A stretch of 64,000 nt of DNA. It comes from Roseomonas rosulenta (lineage in GTDB: Bacteria > Pseudomonadota > Alphaproteobacteria > Acetobacterales > Acetobacteraceae). The position numbers and the translations under genes were made by a program. The stretch spans positions 1-64,000 of the forward strand of contig NZ_JACADR010000003.1 of the NCBI RefSeq assembly GCF_016106005.1. The letters run 5' to 3'. Below the pieces are notes generated by a model, which worked only from the letters and a program-made list of their open reading frames with translations, had not been told where the DNA came from and searched no databases. Shown piece after piece: positions 1 to 8,209 of this stretch. Numbering within the stretch: the first letter of the stretch is position 1; every line of letters starts with the position of its first letter.

Positions 1-179
1 GGATCAGCCGGCGGCGATGCGCCGACACTGACCGCCGCGCTGCCGGCGGCGTGGCTGGCACGAAGGCTGCCCGCGGCGCTGCGCAGCGGGCTCATGGCAG
101 CCGAGCCGGCGGCCGTGACCACGCCCGAGGCGCCGCCGCTGCGGTAGGCCGTGCTCGTGGCGCCGAGCGCGTAGGCGGA
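1..179 (-). pseudogene. trbL: TrbL C-terminal fragment joined to trbD by deletion
   Basis: Read on the minus strand in the frame whose first codon is 179-177, this stretch stays open to the window edge. It begins SAYALGATS and contains SGGASGVV, AMSPLRSA and SLRASHAAG, the Gly/Ala/Ser-rich tail typical of TrbL, the polytopic inner-membrane mating-pair protein of P-type conjugation systems. The N-terminal membrane part is absent, and so are trbE, trbJ and trbK, which normally lie between trbD and trbL. The frame differs from that of trbD, so the tail cannot be translated as a fusion. The TrbL assignment is by family resemblance in a low-complexity region. Confidence 0.65.
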
Positions 180-414
180 GCACCACCTCGACGAACTGCG
201 CATCCCGTCGCGCTGCCCAGACCGCCGCGACGTGGCCGACCAGCCAGATCAGCACGCCCGCGACCCAGAGCCGCAGCCCGAGCCCGATTGCCGCGGCGAG
301 CGTGCCGTTGGCGATGGCAACCGCCCGCGGTGCGCCGGCGAGCAGAATCGGCTCGATCAGCGCGCGGTGCACGGGCGCCGAAAAGCCGGGCACGGGATCG
401 GCCGGGGCAGCCAT
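4..414 (-). pseudogene. trbD: TrbD/VirB3-like conjugal transfer protein with out-of-frame tail
   Basis: Residues 1 to about 81 are a normal TrbD: PVHRALIEPILLAG near the N-terminus, then two hydrophobic segments (around 28-45 and 50-65), then AARRDAQFVEVVLR. TrbD is the small inner-membrane VirB3-like subunit of the conjugation type IV secretion system and is usually about 90-100 residues. From about position 180 downward the reading frame turns into Arg-rich nonsense, because the DNA switches to trbL sequence in another frame. The true C-terminal end is therefore missing. The start ATG shares one base with the trbC stop, as in an intact trb operon. Confidence 0.8.
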
Positions 415-734
415 CAGATCAGCGCCCCGCCACCGAACTGGAAGAAGGACAGGAAGAAGCTCGACGCCGCGAAGGCGATCGAGATCCCGAAGACGATCTG
501 CACCAGCCGCCGGAAGCCGCCTGACGTGTCCCCGAAGGCGAGCGTCAGGCCGGTCACGATGATGATGATCACCGCGATGATCTTGGCGACCGGCCCCTCG
601 ATGGATTCCAGCACCTGCTGCAGCGGTTGCTCCCAGGGCATGTTGGAGCCGGCTGCGTGGGCGGGCGCGGCGAGGGCGAGGCAGAGCGTGAAGGCAGCCG
701 CGCCGGCGAGGCGCGTGCGCAGCGTGGGCATCAT
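414..734 (-). CDS. trbC: TrbC/VirB2-family conjugation pilin precursor
   Basis: This 106-residue protein has an N-terminal signal peptide (cleavage near AHAAG) and two long hydrophobic segments, KIIAVIIIIVTGLTLAFG and LVQIVFGISIAFAASSFF. That is the architecture of VirB2/TrbC pilins, which are processed (cyclised in RP4) and assembled into the conjugative pilus. The ATG overlaps the trbB stop (ATGA), giving translational coupling in a trbB-trbC-trbD order. The gene looks intact, but with trbE to trbL lost nearby it is unlikely to form a working pilus unless another copy of the system exists. Confidence 0.88.
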   Translation of the reverse strand: MMPTLRTRLAGAAAFTLCLALAAPAHAAGSNMPWEQPLQQVLESIEGPVAKIIAVIIIIVTGLTLAFGDTSGGFRRLVQIVFGISIAFAASSFFLSFFQFGGGALI

Positions 735-1699
735 GGGGTGTCTCCTGCTGGGGTGAGGTCGTAGTCGCCGGTCGGGGTCAGGCCGCGGACCTGGGCGAGT
801 TCGGCGACGCGGCGGTCGGTGCCGCGGCCGGTGAGCACGGCGATGACGTCGATCGTCTCGGCGATCAGGGCCCGCGGGACGGTGACGACGGCTTCCTGGA
901 TCAGCTGCTCGAGCCGGCGCAGCGCGCCGAGGGCGCTCCCTGCGTGGATGGTGCCGATGCCGCCGGGGTGGCCGGTGCCCCAGGCCTTGAGCAGGTCGAG
1001 TGCCTCGGCGCCGCGCACCTCACCGATGGGGATGCGGTCCGGGCGCAGGCGGAGCGCACGACGGACGAGTTCCGACAGCGAGACGACGCCGTCCTTGGTG
1101 CGCAGCGCGACCAGGTTCGGGGCGCGGCACTGGAGCTCGCGCGTGTCCTCGATCAGCACGACGCGGCCACCCTCGCGGGCCACCTCGGCGAGCAGGGCGT
1201 TGGTCAGCGTGGTCTTGCCGGTGGAGGTGCCGCCGGCGACGAGAATGTTGCGGCGATCCACAACTGCGGTCCGCAGCGTGGCGGCCTGGCCGGCCGTCAT
1301 GATGCCGGCGGCGACGTAGTCCTCGAGCGTGAAGACGGCGACGGCGGGCTTGCGGATCGCGAAGGCCGGGGCGGCGACGACGGGTGGGAGCAGGCCCTCG
1401 AAGCGTTCACCCGTTTCGGGCAGCTCGGCCGAGATGCAGGGGCGGTCCGCATGCACCTCGGCGCCAACATGATGCGCGACGAGGCGGATGATGCGCTCGC
1501 CATTGGCGAAGGAGAGGCAGCGGCCGGTGTCGGCGAGGCCCTCCGCAAGACGGTCGATCCACAGTCGCCCGTCAGGGTTCAGCATCACCTCGACGACGGC
1601 GGGGTCCTCGAGCCATGCAGCGATGCCGGGGCCGAACGCGGTGCGCAGCATCCGCGCGCCACGTGCGGTGGTCTCTGCCTTCAGCGGATGCAGCGACAT
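731..1699 (-). CDS. trbB: TrbB conjugal transfer ATPase
   Basis: This is a full-length 322-residue VirB11-type hexameric secretion ATPase that powers pilus assembly and DNA transfer from the cytoplasmic face of the inner membrane. Visible motifs are Walker [10 protein letters not shown] (residues 156-164), the Asp box IEDTREL (183-189), Walker B IPIGEVRG (about 223-230) and the His box [12 protein letters not shown] (about 243-254). It is the first gene of the surviving trbB-C-D block and overlaps trbC by 4 bases. The usual upstream partners (traG and a CopG-type regulator) are not present; instead a transporter fragment on the other strand follows. Confidence 0.93.
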   Translation of the reverse strand: MSLHPLKAETTARGARMLRTAFGPGIAAWLEDPAVVEVMLNPDGRLWIDRLAEGLADTGRCLSFANGERIIRLVAHHVGAEVHADRPCISAELPETGERFEGLLPPVVAAPAFAIRKPAVAVFTLEDYVAAGIMTAGQAATLRTAVVDRRNILVAGGTSTGKTTLTNALLAEVAREGGRVVLIEDTRELQCRAPNLVALRTKDGVVSLSELVRRALRLRPDRIPIGEVRGAEALDLLKAWGTGHPGGIGTIHAGSALGALRRLEQLIQEAVVTVPRALIAETIDVIAVLTGRGTDRRVAELAQVRGLTPTGDYDLTPAGDTP

Positions 1700-1967
1700 G
1701 CGATCCCCGTGTCGGTGCCGCGGCGGAGGTACCGCAGCGGGCGGGGACGATTAGAGAGCGGCAGATTGGGGCAGGTTCAACAAGCCCGACGTGGTAGTAG
1801 TGTTCCAGCGTGCAGTGGCAGGCAAACGCAACGCTCAGCAACTCTTCGAGTCCCAGTGCACTGCCTGCCGGCACTGTAGGTTGGCGCCATCGTCGGTCGT
1901 GGCGCCGGATGACTGACCCTTCGACGGACTCTAGCTCAGGGCGGGGACATCCAAGGGGGCAGGGTCA
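1700..1967. other. Boundary segment without recognisable gene
   Basis: About 270 bases lie between the start of trbB and the first transporter-like codons. No frame on either strand reads as a recognisable protein, and no clear hairpin or terminal repeat was found. It marks the join between the conjugation remnant and the truncated transporter, so it probably contains a recombination scar. Confidence 0.4.
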
Positions 1968-2660
1968 GCCGCCCAGCGCCTGCCCGGCGGCGTCGCGGCC
2001 GTGGTCGGGGCGGTGCAGCCGCTGCTTGTGCTCCTGCTTGCGCAGCCGGTGCTGGGGACGGCGATTCGCCCCCTCGCAGTCCTGGCGGCGATCTTCGGAA
2101 TGGGCGGTGTCGCCCTGCTCGTCCTCTCGCCGGAAGCGGGTCTCGACCCCTGGGCTATTGCGGCCGGCCTCGCGGGAGCGGTCTCGATGGCGGCCGGCAC
2201 CGTCCTCAGCCGCCGCTGGCAACCCGCGGTACCGCCACTGACGATCACCGCCTGGCAGCTCGCGGCCGGCGGCCTCCTCCTCGTGCCGGTCACCCTCGTC
2301 TTTGCGCCCTTTCCCATGGCGGTGTCGGCCGCCAACCTGCTGGGCCTCGGGTGGCTGGGACTGGTGGGCGGCGCGCTGACCTACATCGTCTGGTTTTGCG
2401 GGATCGGTCGCGTCGGCCCCGCCGCTGCCACATCGCTTGGCCTGCTCAGCCCTGCCACCGCGGTTCTGCTTGGACTGGTCGTCCAGGGCGAGACGCTGTC
2501 GTTGATGCAGGCATTCGGGCTGCTTGCGCTCGTCGGCAGCATCGTGGTCAGCCAATGGACGCTGGCCGAGCCGGGATCATCCGCACTAGGCGTCCGCCAT
2601 CCCGCAGCCGTCGATGACAGCGCCGGGTCAGCCGGTGTGGCGATCCGAAAGACCACATGA
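1968..2660 (+). pseudogene. EamA/DMT-family transporter, N-terminal half missing
   Basis: The open frame runs from a stop at 1932-1934 to 2660. It becomes transporter-like at AAQRLPGGVAAVVGAVQPLLV (from about 1968; only the first part is needed for recognition). It carries six or so membrane segments and the C-terminal EamA repeat, ending in the hydrophobic AFGLLALVGSIVVSQW followed by a short tail. EamA proteins are about 300 residues with ten helices; here only the second half remains, and there is no plausible start with a ribosome site. A GTG at 2001 could start a shorter product but would begin inside a helix. It is a fragment of a drug/metabolite exporter. Confidence 0.7.
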
Positions 2661-2712
2661 GCGGCCAAATCAACGTCAGCTTGGATGATGTCGCCGGCCT
2701 CCCGGTCCAGCT

Positions 2713-2800
2713 TTAGAAGTAGGCACCGCGCCGCGCCGCCTCGTGCGCGTTGATGCCCGCCGCTGCAAGCGGGCCGAACCGTGGAGGCCCGCCAAGCCGG
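2713..2800 (-). pseudogene. Short remnant of the prephenate-dehydratase-like gene
   Basis: The minus strand ends in PPRFGPLAAAGINAHEAARR followed shortly by a stop. This matches the start of the intact gene at 5075-5719, which reads LRFGTLGPAGTNSHEAALRY. Only about 25 residues are recognisable, downstream of the acetyltransferase gene at 2957. It mirrors the acetyltransferase remnant at 4885-5082, which lies downstream of the intact prephenate-dehydratase-like gene. The assignment rests on this local similarity alone. Confidence 0.5.
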
Positions 2801-2956
2801 TGCGCATCGAGAAACTGCTTGTCCTCAACGCCGACCTCTCGCAGGCCGACGTCGCCATCCCGACCTCGTCGCTCGCGATGGAGGCAAGAGACTCGCGATC
2901 CAACGCCGGTCGGAGAGGGACTGTGCAGCAGCGTGACGGGCCGCGCATGGCGGCCA

Positions 2957-3673
2957 TCAGGGTGCGTCTCGCACATAGCCGCGCAGCGTCGCGACCTGCC
3001 GGAAGCCAAGGCGCTTCCAGACCGGCAGCCCGTCGGCGCTCGCCTGCAGCGTCGCGCTGCGCATCCCGCGGGCTCTCGCTGTCGCCATGGCGTCGCGTAC
3101 GAGGCGGCTCGCCAAGCCGCGGCGACGATGGGTGTCCTCTGTCGCGACGTAGTGGATGCTCAGGTCATCGCCCACATCCATTGTGAGCGCGACGCAGACG
3201 AAGGCGTCGCCCTCCCGCAAGCCGTAGGTGCGGACCCGCGCATCGCGCAGGGCGCCGACGATGGGTACGAACCAGCCCGCCTCGCCATACGCGCGCTCGT
3301 TCAACTCGCCCAGCACGGCAAGCGGCGGGGCCTCCGCCGGGTTAGGCGAGCCACCGAGCACCAGGGCTGGATCGTCGAGGGTGATGCCGAGGCAGGGCGT
3401 GGCGATTGCGGGATCCTCCACGCGCCCCGACACCGAAGAAGCGGGCGTCCACACGCAGCCCGGAAGTAGCGGGTCGTCCGCCGGCGGCGCAGTGCCGGGC
3501 GGCACCACGACGGCGTCGAACCAGGGGTTGCCAGCCACTGCGGGGATTCGGGCGCCGAGTGCGTCAGCTCGGCGCACGACCGCGTCTTCCCCGACACCCC
3601 AGCGCCCAAGCGCCGCAATCACTTCGCCGAAGCCCAGGATCGACCGTCGTGCCAACTCGTCGTCGTTCATCAA
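2957..3673 (-). CDS. GNAT-family N-acetyltransferase
   Basis: This 238-residue protein has a C-terminal GNAT fold. The beta strand FVCVALTMDV is followed by SIHYVATEDTHRRRGLASRL (about 171-191), whose R-R-G-x-A part is the acetyl-CoA pyrophosphate loop, and then by VWKRLGFRQVA, the usual last strand. The first 120 residues are less conserved and probably bind the acceptor, which cannot be named. The ATG is at 3673 in a run of Met codons with AGGAAAGG upstream on the minus strand. It stands alone on the minus strand, and a reduced second copy of its acetyl-CoA-binding region lies at 4885-5082. Confidence 0.85.
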   Translation of the reverse strand: MMNDDELARRSILGFGEVIAALGRWGVGEDAVVRRADALGARIPAVAGNPWFDAVVVPPGTAPPADDPLLPGCVWTPASSVSGRVEDPAIATPCLGITLDDPALVLGGSPNPAEAPPLAVLGELNERAYGEAGWFVPIVGALRDARVRTYGLREGDAFVCVALTMDVGDDLSIHYVATEDTHRRRGLASRLVRDAMATARARGMRSATLQASADGLPVWKRLGFRQVATLRGYVRDAP

Positions 3674-3964
3674 AATGTGTCCTTTCCTCAGTCTGCGAAT
3701 GAAACAGACGTTGCCGTCTTTCGTCTGAAGCGATCCAAAAGTGACGCTCCATGACCGTTACGAACTTGTGCCGCCCGCCTAGTCATTGCCAATCGACGCC
3801 CAGCTCGCCGTCCTCGCCTTGCTCAGAATGGCGGGAAGCGGCCACGCGATTCTGCCCGGCAAGCGAAGCACCGCGAGACGACGCAGCTGCCGCCGCTCGT
3901 TGAGTTGCATTCCACCAGAGAGAATCAGGCGCGAGGGGCGCTGACCCGGGTCAGTTGCCTCCCA
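3674..3964. other. Intergenic region with a small inverted repeat
   Basis: No gene is recognisable in these 291 bases. The arms CAGACG (3705-3710) and CGTCTG (3722-3727) form a 6-base inverted repeat about 30 bases upstream of the acetyltransferase start, and could be an operator or a small hairpin. The rest looks like unremarkable spacer after the transporter gene on the same strand. Confidence 0.3.
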
Positions 3965-4888
3965 TCAATCTGGCCTCTGCGGCGGAGGCCGTCGCACTGG
4001 TGCCTCGAAGAGCACGAGAGCCGCGACAACCACGCCGACGCCGGCCCACTGGGCAGGGCTGAACCGTTCGCCGAGGACGGCCACGGCGACAAGGATGCCG
4101 AGCAGTGGCTCAACGCTGCTGATCATCGTCGCGCGGACCGGGCCGATAAGGCGGAACGCGGCGAAGAAGGCGAGGAGGCCGACCGTCACGCCAACGCCGG
4201 CCACGGCCACACCGAGCCAGCCGAGCATGGCGGTGGGGAATTCCCAGGCGTTGGCTGTCGTGGTGACAGCAACGAAAACGACGACCGTCACCGCCGTCAT
4301 GTGGAGGTTCACCTGCGTGCTCGTCGCGTGCCGCTGGGCGCGGGCGCTGAACAGGATCATCGCGCAGACCGCGACGGAAGCGACGGCGGCGAGCCCGACG
4401 CCGATCGCGTCCAGCTCGCCAAGGGCGGGGCCGAGCGCGAGTGCCAGTCCAGTCAGCACCGCAAGCCCCAGCCCCAGTTTCCGGCTGGTGAGCGGCTCGA
4501 TTCCGCGGCGATGGGCGAAGACCGCGAGCAACAGCGGGTGCGTGAAATAGATAAGCACGGCGAGGCTGACAGGAATGTAGGCGACCGAGCCGAAGAAGCC
4601 GTAGGACATGAGCGCGTAGGCAAGCCCGGCCGCGATACAGGGTAGCAGCGCCGCCCGTGGAACGCTGAAGGACTGGCGCGAGAGGACGGTCACCGCCGCC
4701 ATGAGTGCAACGCCGATCACGCCGCGCAGCGTTACCACGGTCAGCGTGTTGCTCCCCGCCTCAAAGGCGAGCCGGGCCGCAGTTGGTACAACGGCGATGG
4801 CGGCGGCCGACAGCAGCACGAAGAGTGCGCCGGACAACTGGCGCGACGAGGCGTTCGCGTTCGGTTGCAAGGTCACAAGGGCCGTCAC
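3965..4888 (-). CDS. EamA/DMT-family transporter
   Basis: This complete 307-residue drug/metabolite-family membrane protein has ten predicted helices arranged as two EamA repeats. The first repeat begins GALFVLLSAAAIAVV and the second ends at the typical LGERFSPAQWAGVGVVV motif. Substrates of such exporters are amino acids, purines or small metabolites and cannot be deduced here. The start is GTG at 4888, overlapping the stop of the acetyltransferase remnant (GTGA), so the gene is translationally coupled to the leftward operon from 6729. A truncated transporter of the same superfamily lies at 1968-2660. Confidence 0.88.
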   Translation of the reverse strand: MTALVTLQPNANASSRQLSGALFVLLSAAAIAVVPTAARLAFEAGSNTLTVVTLRGVIGVALMAAVTVLSRQSFSVPRAALLPCIAAGLAYALMSYGFFGSVAYIPVSLAVLIYFTHPLLLAVFAHRRGIEPLTSRKLGLGLAVLTGLALALGPALGELDAIGVGLAAVASVAVCAMILFSARAQRHATSTQVNLHMTAVTVVVFVAVTTTANAWEFPTAMLGWLGVAVAGVGVTVGLLAFFAAFRLIGPVRATMISSVEPLLGILVAVAVLGERFSPAQWAGVGVVVAALVLFEAPVRRPPPQRPD

Positions 4889-5082
4889 AGCGCGCTTCGC
4901 AGGTCGTCGATCGGCGTCGCGCTCCGCATCCCGCGGGTGCTGGCTGTCGCCATCGCGTCGCGCCTGAGGCAGTCAGCCCAGCCGCCGGGGCGATGGATGT
5001 CCTCGGTCGCGACGTGGTGGATGCTCAGCCCGCCGCCCACATGTAGTGTGAGCGCGACGCGGACGAGCCCGTCCTCATTCAT
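4885..5082 (-). pseudogene. Truncated GNAT acetyltransferase copy
   Basis: A 65-codon frame (ATG at 5082) reads VRVALTLHVGGGLSIHHVAT, then EDIHRPGGWADCLRRDAMAT and RGMRSAT. This aligns with residues about 158-210 of the intact acetyltransferase at 2957-3673. The acetyl-CoA loop R-R-R-G-L-A has decayed to R-P-G-G-W-A, and both ends are lost, so it should not be catalytic. It overlaps the stop of the upstream gene and the start of the downstream transporter, and may survive because it keeps translation coupled through the operon. Confidence 0.7.
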
Positions 5083-5719
5083 CACGCTCTGCTCCGTCAT
5101 TTTCCGCCACCTTACTGCACGGCAGATTTTCCTGCCGCATCGCGCGGCCAAGAGGGCTGTCGCGCCACGCCGTGATGTCGCCCTGCCGAACGCGGTCGCG
5201 TCCGTAGACCAGCCAGACCACGTCGACCTCGCCGATGTGCCGTTCGAGCCGGAAGCGCCCAGGGTACGCGTCGATGAGATCGAGCGTGGTAAAGCCGGAA
5301 TCGTAGCGGCCCTCGACCAGGCCGCGCGCGACCTCGGCGTTTGAAATCTCCCGCACCTGCACCGCCCACTGCTCAGGGTCGAAGTAGCCCCGCGTGGCTG
5401 CCATGAAGCCGACAGAGCGCGGTGCGGCCACGTCCGCGCGCGAGACCACCCCCATGGGTTTGGTCGGCGAAATGAAGCTGTCGACGAGGAAGACCTCCTC
5501 GTAGTGGCGCTCGATGGTGTCTGCGACGTCCGGGTGCGCGCACACCTGCACAAGGTGGTCGAGCTCGCCCGCGCGCAGGCGGTCGAGCCCGTCGCGGTAG
5601 GAGCGCAACAGGACGATCTCGGCAGCGACGCCGTGGAACTCGACATAGCGCAGCGCCGCCTCATGCGAGTTGGTGCCCGCTGGTCCAAGCGTGCCGAAGC
5701 GGAGTGGCTTGTCTCGCAC
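5075..5719 (-). CDS. Prephenate-dehydratase-like (type 2 binding fold) protein
   Basis: This 214-residue protein opens with LRFGTLGPAGTNSHEAALRY, the signature of the N-terminal prephenate dehydratase fold, and continues with a two-lobed binding-protein-like domain. It has no ACT domain and no Thr-Arg-Phe catalytic motif, and no signal peptide, so it is probably a cytosolic ligand-binding or non-canonical lyase protein rather than a true PheA. The preferred start is the GTG at 5719, six bases after the stop of the Bug receptor; a longer frame extends into that gene but is unlikely. It probably forms an operon with the Bug gene and the transporter. Confidence 0.7.
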   Translation of the reverse strand: MRDKPLRFGTLGPAGTNSHEAALRYVEFHGVAAEIVLLRSYRDGLDRLRAGELDHLVQVCAHPDVADTIERHYEEVFLVDSFISPTKPMGVVSRADVAAPRSVGFMAATRGYFDPEQWAVQVREISNAEVARGLVEGRYDSGFTTLDLIDAYPGRFRLERHIGEVDVVWLVYGRDRVRQGDITAWRDSPLGRAMRQENLPCSKVAENDGAERDE

Positions 5720-5724
5720 GACGG

Positions 5725-6729
5725 TCAGTCGATCCGCGCATCGGCGGCACGCACCAATCCGCGCCAGCGGGCAATCTCGGCGGGCAGCGCGGCGTGCAGC
5801 TCGGCCGGCGCGCGGCGCCACATGACAAAGCCGGCTTCGTGCAACCGCGACACCGCCGCCGGGTCGTTGAGGGCGAGCGCGACGACCCCTGCCATGCCGT
5901 CTACGACGGGCGTCGGCAGCCCCGCGGGGCCGAACAGCGCATACCAGGCATCGAGATCGACGCCGGGCACGCCGAGTTCGGCGAGGGTCGGCAAATCGGG
6001 AAGCTGGGCGAGGCGGCTCGACGAGGCGGCGCCGAGCGCGCGGATCGCACCGGAGCGGATGTGTTGCATGACGCTCGCCAGCGTGGCGATGGCGTAGTCA
6101 AGCCGGCCGGCGAGCAGTTCGGTGACCATCGGCCCTGCGCCGCGGAAGGGCACGTGGATCGAGGAGACGCCAGCGACCCGCGCCAGCATCGCACCGCCGA
6201 GATGCCCGCCGGTGCCGTAGCCCGTCGATCCGTGGCTGTGCCGGTCGGGTGCAGTCCGCAACATGGCCAACAGACCCGCCAGGTTGCGCGCTGCCGAGGC
6301 CGCTGGAACCACGAGGACGTGCGGCAGCGCGACGAGGCCGGCGATGGATGTGAAGTCCTCGACTGGCCGGTAGGGCAGGTTCTCCATCATCGCCAGATTG
6401 ATGGCGTGCGTCTGGCTCGTCGCGAGCAAGAACATGCTGCCATCTGACGGCGCTGCGGCGACTGCGGCGGTGCCAATCGTCGCGTTTCCCCCGCCGCGGT
6501 TGTCGATCACGAGCGGCTGCCCGAGCCGCGGCTGGAACGCCTCGGCCAGCATGCGGCCGACGAAGTCGCTCGGCCCGCCGGGCGGATAGGGCACCACCAG
6601 GCGAACCGGGCGCACCGGCCAAGCCTGAGCCCAACTCTGCCCAGGGGACGCAGCGATGGCGACGACAGTGGCGAGCGCACTGCGGCGCGAGACCGAACCA
6701 GGCACGGCGCTTCCCCCAAGGGCATTCAT
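5725..6729 (-). CDS. Bug/TctC-family periplasmic solute receptor
   Basis: This 334-residue periplasmic binding protein has a twin-arginine-like signal peptide (SRRSALATVVAIAASPG, cleavage near WAQAW) and the family hallmarks RLVVPYPPGGPSD near residue 43 and HVPFRGAGP in the middle. Bug proteins bind carboxylates and usually feed TctAB permeases or sensors; no permease gene is present here, so it is an orphan receptor. The start is the ATG at 6729; the frame runs further upstream but overlaps the regulator on the other strand. It is the first gene of a leftward group with the dehydratase-like protein and the EamA transporter, and is divergent from a Crp/Fnr regulator. Confidence 0.88.
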   Translation of the reverse strand: MNALGGSAVPGSVSRRSALATVVAIAASPGQSWAQAWPVRPVRLVVPYPPGGPSDFVGRMLAEAFQPRLGQPLVIDNRGGGNATIGTAAVAAAPSDGSMFLLATSQTHAINLAMMENLPYRPVEDFTSIAGLVALPHVLVVPAASAARNLAGLLAMLRTAPDRHSHGSTGYGTGGHLGGAMLARVAGVSSIHVPFRGAGPMVTELLAGRLDYAIATLASVMQHIRSGAIRALGAASSSRLAQLPDLPTLAELGVPGVDLDAWYALFGPAGLPTPVVDGMAGVVALALNDPAAVSRLHEAGFVMWRRAPAELHAALPAEIARWRGLVRAADARID

Positions 6730-6813
6730 CCCAGAGAGTATCGCCCGCCGAGGCCCAAGCCGCTGTATCCCGCGATACGGCCACGGGCACATCGGCGGGG
6801 TGGAGGCGACAGA

Positions 6814-7443
6814 ATGGCAGGTGGCAGGGTCGGAATGGCGACGTGGGCGACCTCGGCCGCGCTGATTGATGGCTGGACTGAGCTGACGCACGGCCTCGGA
6901 ACGCCGCGATCCCTCGCGGCCGGCGAGGTGCTGTTCCAGCGCGACGATCCGAGCCACGGGCTCTACCTGCTGCGGGAGGGTCTGACGAAGGCCTATGGGG
7001 TGTCCGCGGCCGGCCAGGAGCGGCTGGTGGAGATCATGGGCGCAGGGAGTCTCTTCGGGGAGGGCACTGCGCTCGAAGGCGGTCCGCGCCTCGTCACCGT
7101 GGTCGCGCTCTCGGCGCTGCGCGTCGTGTTCTACCGGGCTGGCGATGTGCAGGACGCGCTGCGGCGCGACCCGCGGATTGGCCTCTGCCTCATCCAGATC
7201 ATGGCTGCGAAGCAGCGGTCGCTGGCGCACCGCCTCATTGAGGCGTCGTCTCTGCCGCCACGGGCGCGGCTACTGGACCTCCTTGAGCGCCTGAGGGACG
7301 CACGCGTACCGGCGGGACGCCGCGCCCTCGAACTGCCCCTCAAACACGAAGACTTGGCGGGCTATCTAGGCCTCTCCCGCGTGACCGTGACTCGCGCTGT
7401 CAACGGGCTCCGCCGCGAAGGACTTCTAGCGCCGGCCACCTGA
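6814..7443 (+). CDS. Crp/Fnr-family transcriptional regulator
   Basis: This 209-residue regulator has an N-terminal cyclic-nucleotide-binding-type beta barrel (GLYLLREGLTKAYGV and IMGAGSLFGEGTAL), a dimer helix around IQIMAAKQRSLAHRL, and a C-terminal winged helix whose recognition helix is LGLSRVTVTRAVNGLRREG. No Fnr-type N-terminal cysteine cluster is visible, so the effector is unknown. It is divergent from the Bug receptor at 6729 with 84 bases between them and probably controls it. A second possible start is the ATG at 6835. Confidence 0.88.
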   Translation: MAGGRVGMATWATSAALIDGWTELTHGLGTPRSLAAGEVLFQRDDPSHGLYLLREGLTKAYGVSAAGQERLVEIMGAGSLFGEGTALEGGPRLVTVVALSALRVVFYRAGDVQDALRRDPRIGLCLIQIMAAKQRSLAHRLIEASSLPPRARLLDLLERLRDARVPAGRRALELPLKHEDLAGYLGLSRVTVTRAVNGLRREGLLAPAT

Positions 7444-7520
7444 CACCGCAGCATGCGCGCAGCGCGGCGTGGTAGCATTCTGACTCGCCGGATATTGCCT
7501 GCGCTGAAATTGCCGACGAT

Positions 7521-7544
7521 GCCCTGGGCGTTCCCGCCCAGGGC
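7521..7544. terminator. Strong hairpin between convergent genes
   Basis: Perfect 10-base arms GCCCTGGGCG (7521-7530) and CGCCCAGGGC (7535-7544) enclose a TTCC loop. No U-tract follows on either strand. Its place between the ends of the Crp/Fnr gene and the YHS gene suggests a bidirectional terminator or stabilising 3' end. Confidence 0.5.
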
Positions 7545-7588
7545 ACCACACACTTACGACCACTCAGCGAGGGGCGGTCCGCCGCGGC

Positions 7589-8044
7589 TCAGAATGGGTG
7601 AATGCGCGGCCAGTTCGTGTTGCCCTTGGCGATATTGCCGGGCACGTCACGCAGCCACATCTGCTGCGCCTGCTCGTGGACCTTCAGGTACAGCTTGTTG
7701 TCCACGACACGCCAGATCTCCGGGTTGCCCGGCGCCTTGTAGGCCTGCGAAGCCGCCCAGGCGCAGTAGCCGTCGAACTGCGGCGCGTAGCGGGCGGGAT
7801 CGGCCCTGAACAAATCGCGCGTCGCCTCCGACTGGAAGAACCAGATCCCGCCGTTGTGGGTCGCGTTGAACCTCGCCACGCCGCGCTGCGCGGTGCCGCT
7901 CTGGTAGCTGGTCGCGTCATAGCCGCTGATCGCGACGGCCAGCTGGTTGCCCGCCACAGCTTCACGCGATGCGCCAATAAGACCGGCCGTGGCACCGAGC
8001 AGCGCGGTCGCTGTTAGACCACGACGCTTGAGGATAATCGACAT
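7589..8044 (-). CDS. Secreted YHS-domain protein
   Basis: This 151-residue protein has a signal peptide (MSIILKRRGL then a hydrophobic core, cleavage near AVAGN) and a YHS-type domain: AISGYDATSYQSGTAQRG, DLFRADPARYAPQFDGYCAW and VVDNKLYLKV. YHS domains are small folds often found near metal or thiol chemistry; the exported single-domain type has no known enzyme activity. A second protein of the same design is at 36622-37098 (shared YCAWA and DIPG or DVPG motifs). Both have a GTAACC-N16-CGAA promoter just upstream, here at 8077-8102, which puts them in the proposed SigF-type regulon. Confidence 0.85.
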   Translation of the reverse strand: MSIILKRRGLTATALLGATAGLIGASREAVAGNQLAVAISGYDATSYQSGTAQRGVARFNATHNGGIWFFQSEATRDLFRADPARYAPQFDGYCAWAASQAYKAPGNPEIWRVVDNKLYLKVHEQAQQMWLRDVPGNIAKGNTNWPRIHPF

Positions 8045-8076
8045 GGGGGACCTTTCCTGTTGCTCCCATGTCAGCC

Positions 8077-8102
8077 TTCGCAGCGCACCTCTGCTTGGTT
8101 AC
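8077..8102 (-). promoter_or_regulatory. Predicted SigF-type ECF promoter for the YHS gene
   Basis: On the minus strand GTAACC (8102-8097) is followed by exactly 16 bases and CGAA (8080-8077). The expected transcript would start near 8070 and leave a leader of about 25 bases with AGGAAAGG before the ATG at 8044. This is a full match to the motif also found at 23231, 28158, 29940, 34498 and 36562. Confidence 0.8.
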
Positions 8103-8209
8103 GCTGCAACGCTGCGGGATTGTGCCCGATGTCGTGGAGCCCTGCACAAACTTCGTGGTGCAACGGACGCTGAGCGTTGGACGGCTGACGCTTGCGCCGC
8201 AGGCGCACG

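Noticed and set aside
5075-5719. Genuine prephenate dehydratase for phenylalanine synthesis
   Set aside because: No ACT domain and no Thr-Arg-Phe motif are present, and the gene is linked to a Bug receptor and an exporter.
6730-7230. N-terminal extension of the Bug receptor frame by 167 codons
   Set aside because: It would precede the signal peptide and run antisense through the Crp/Fnr gene; the ATG at 6729 directly starts a proper signal sequence.
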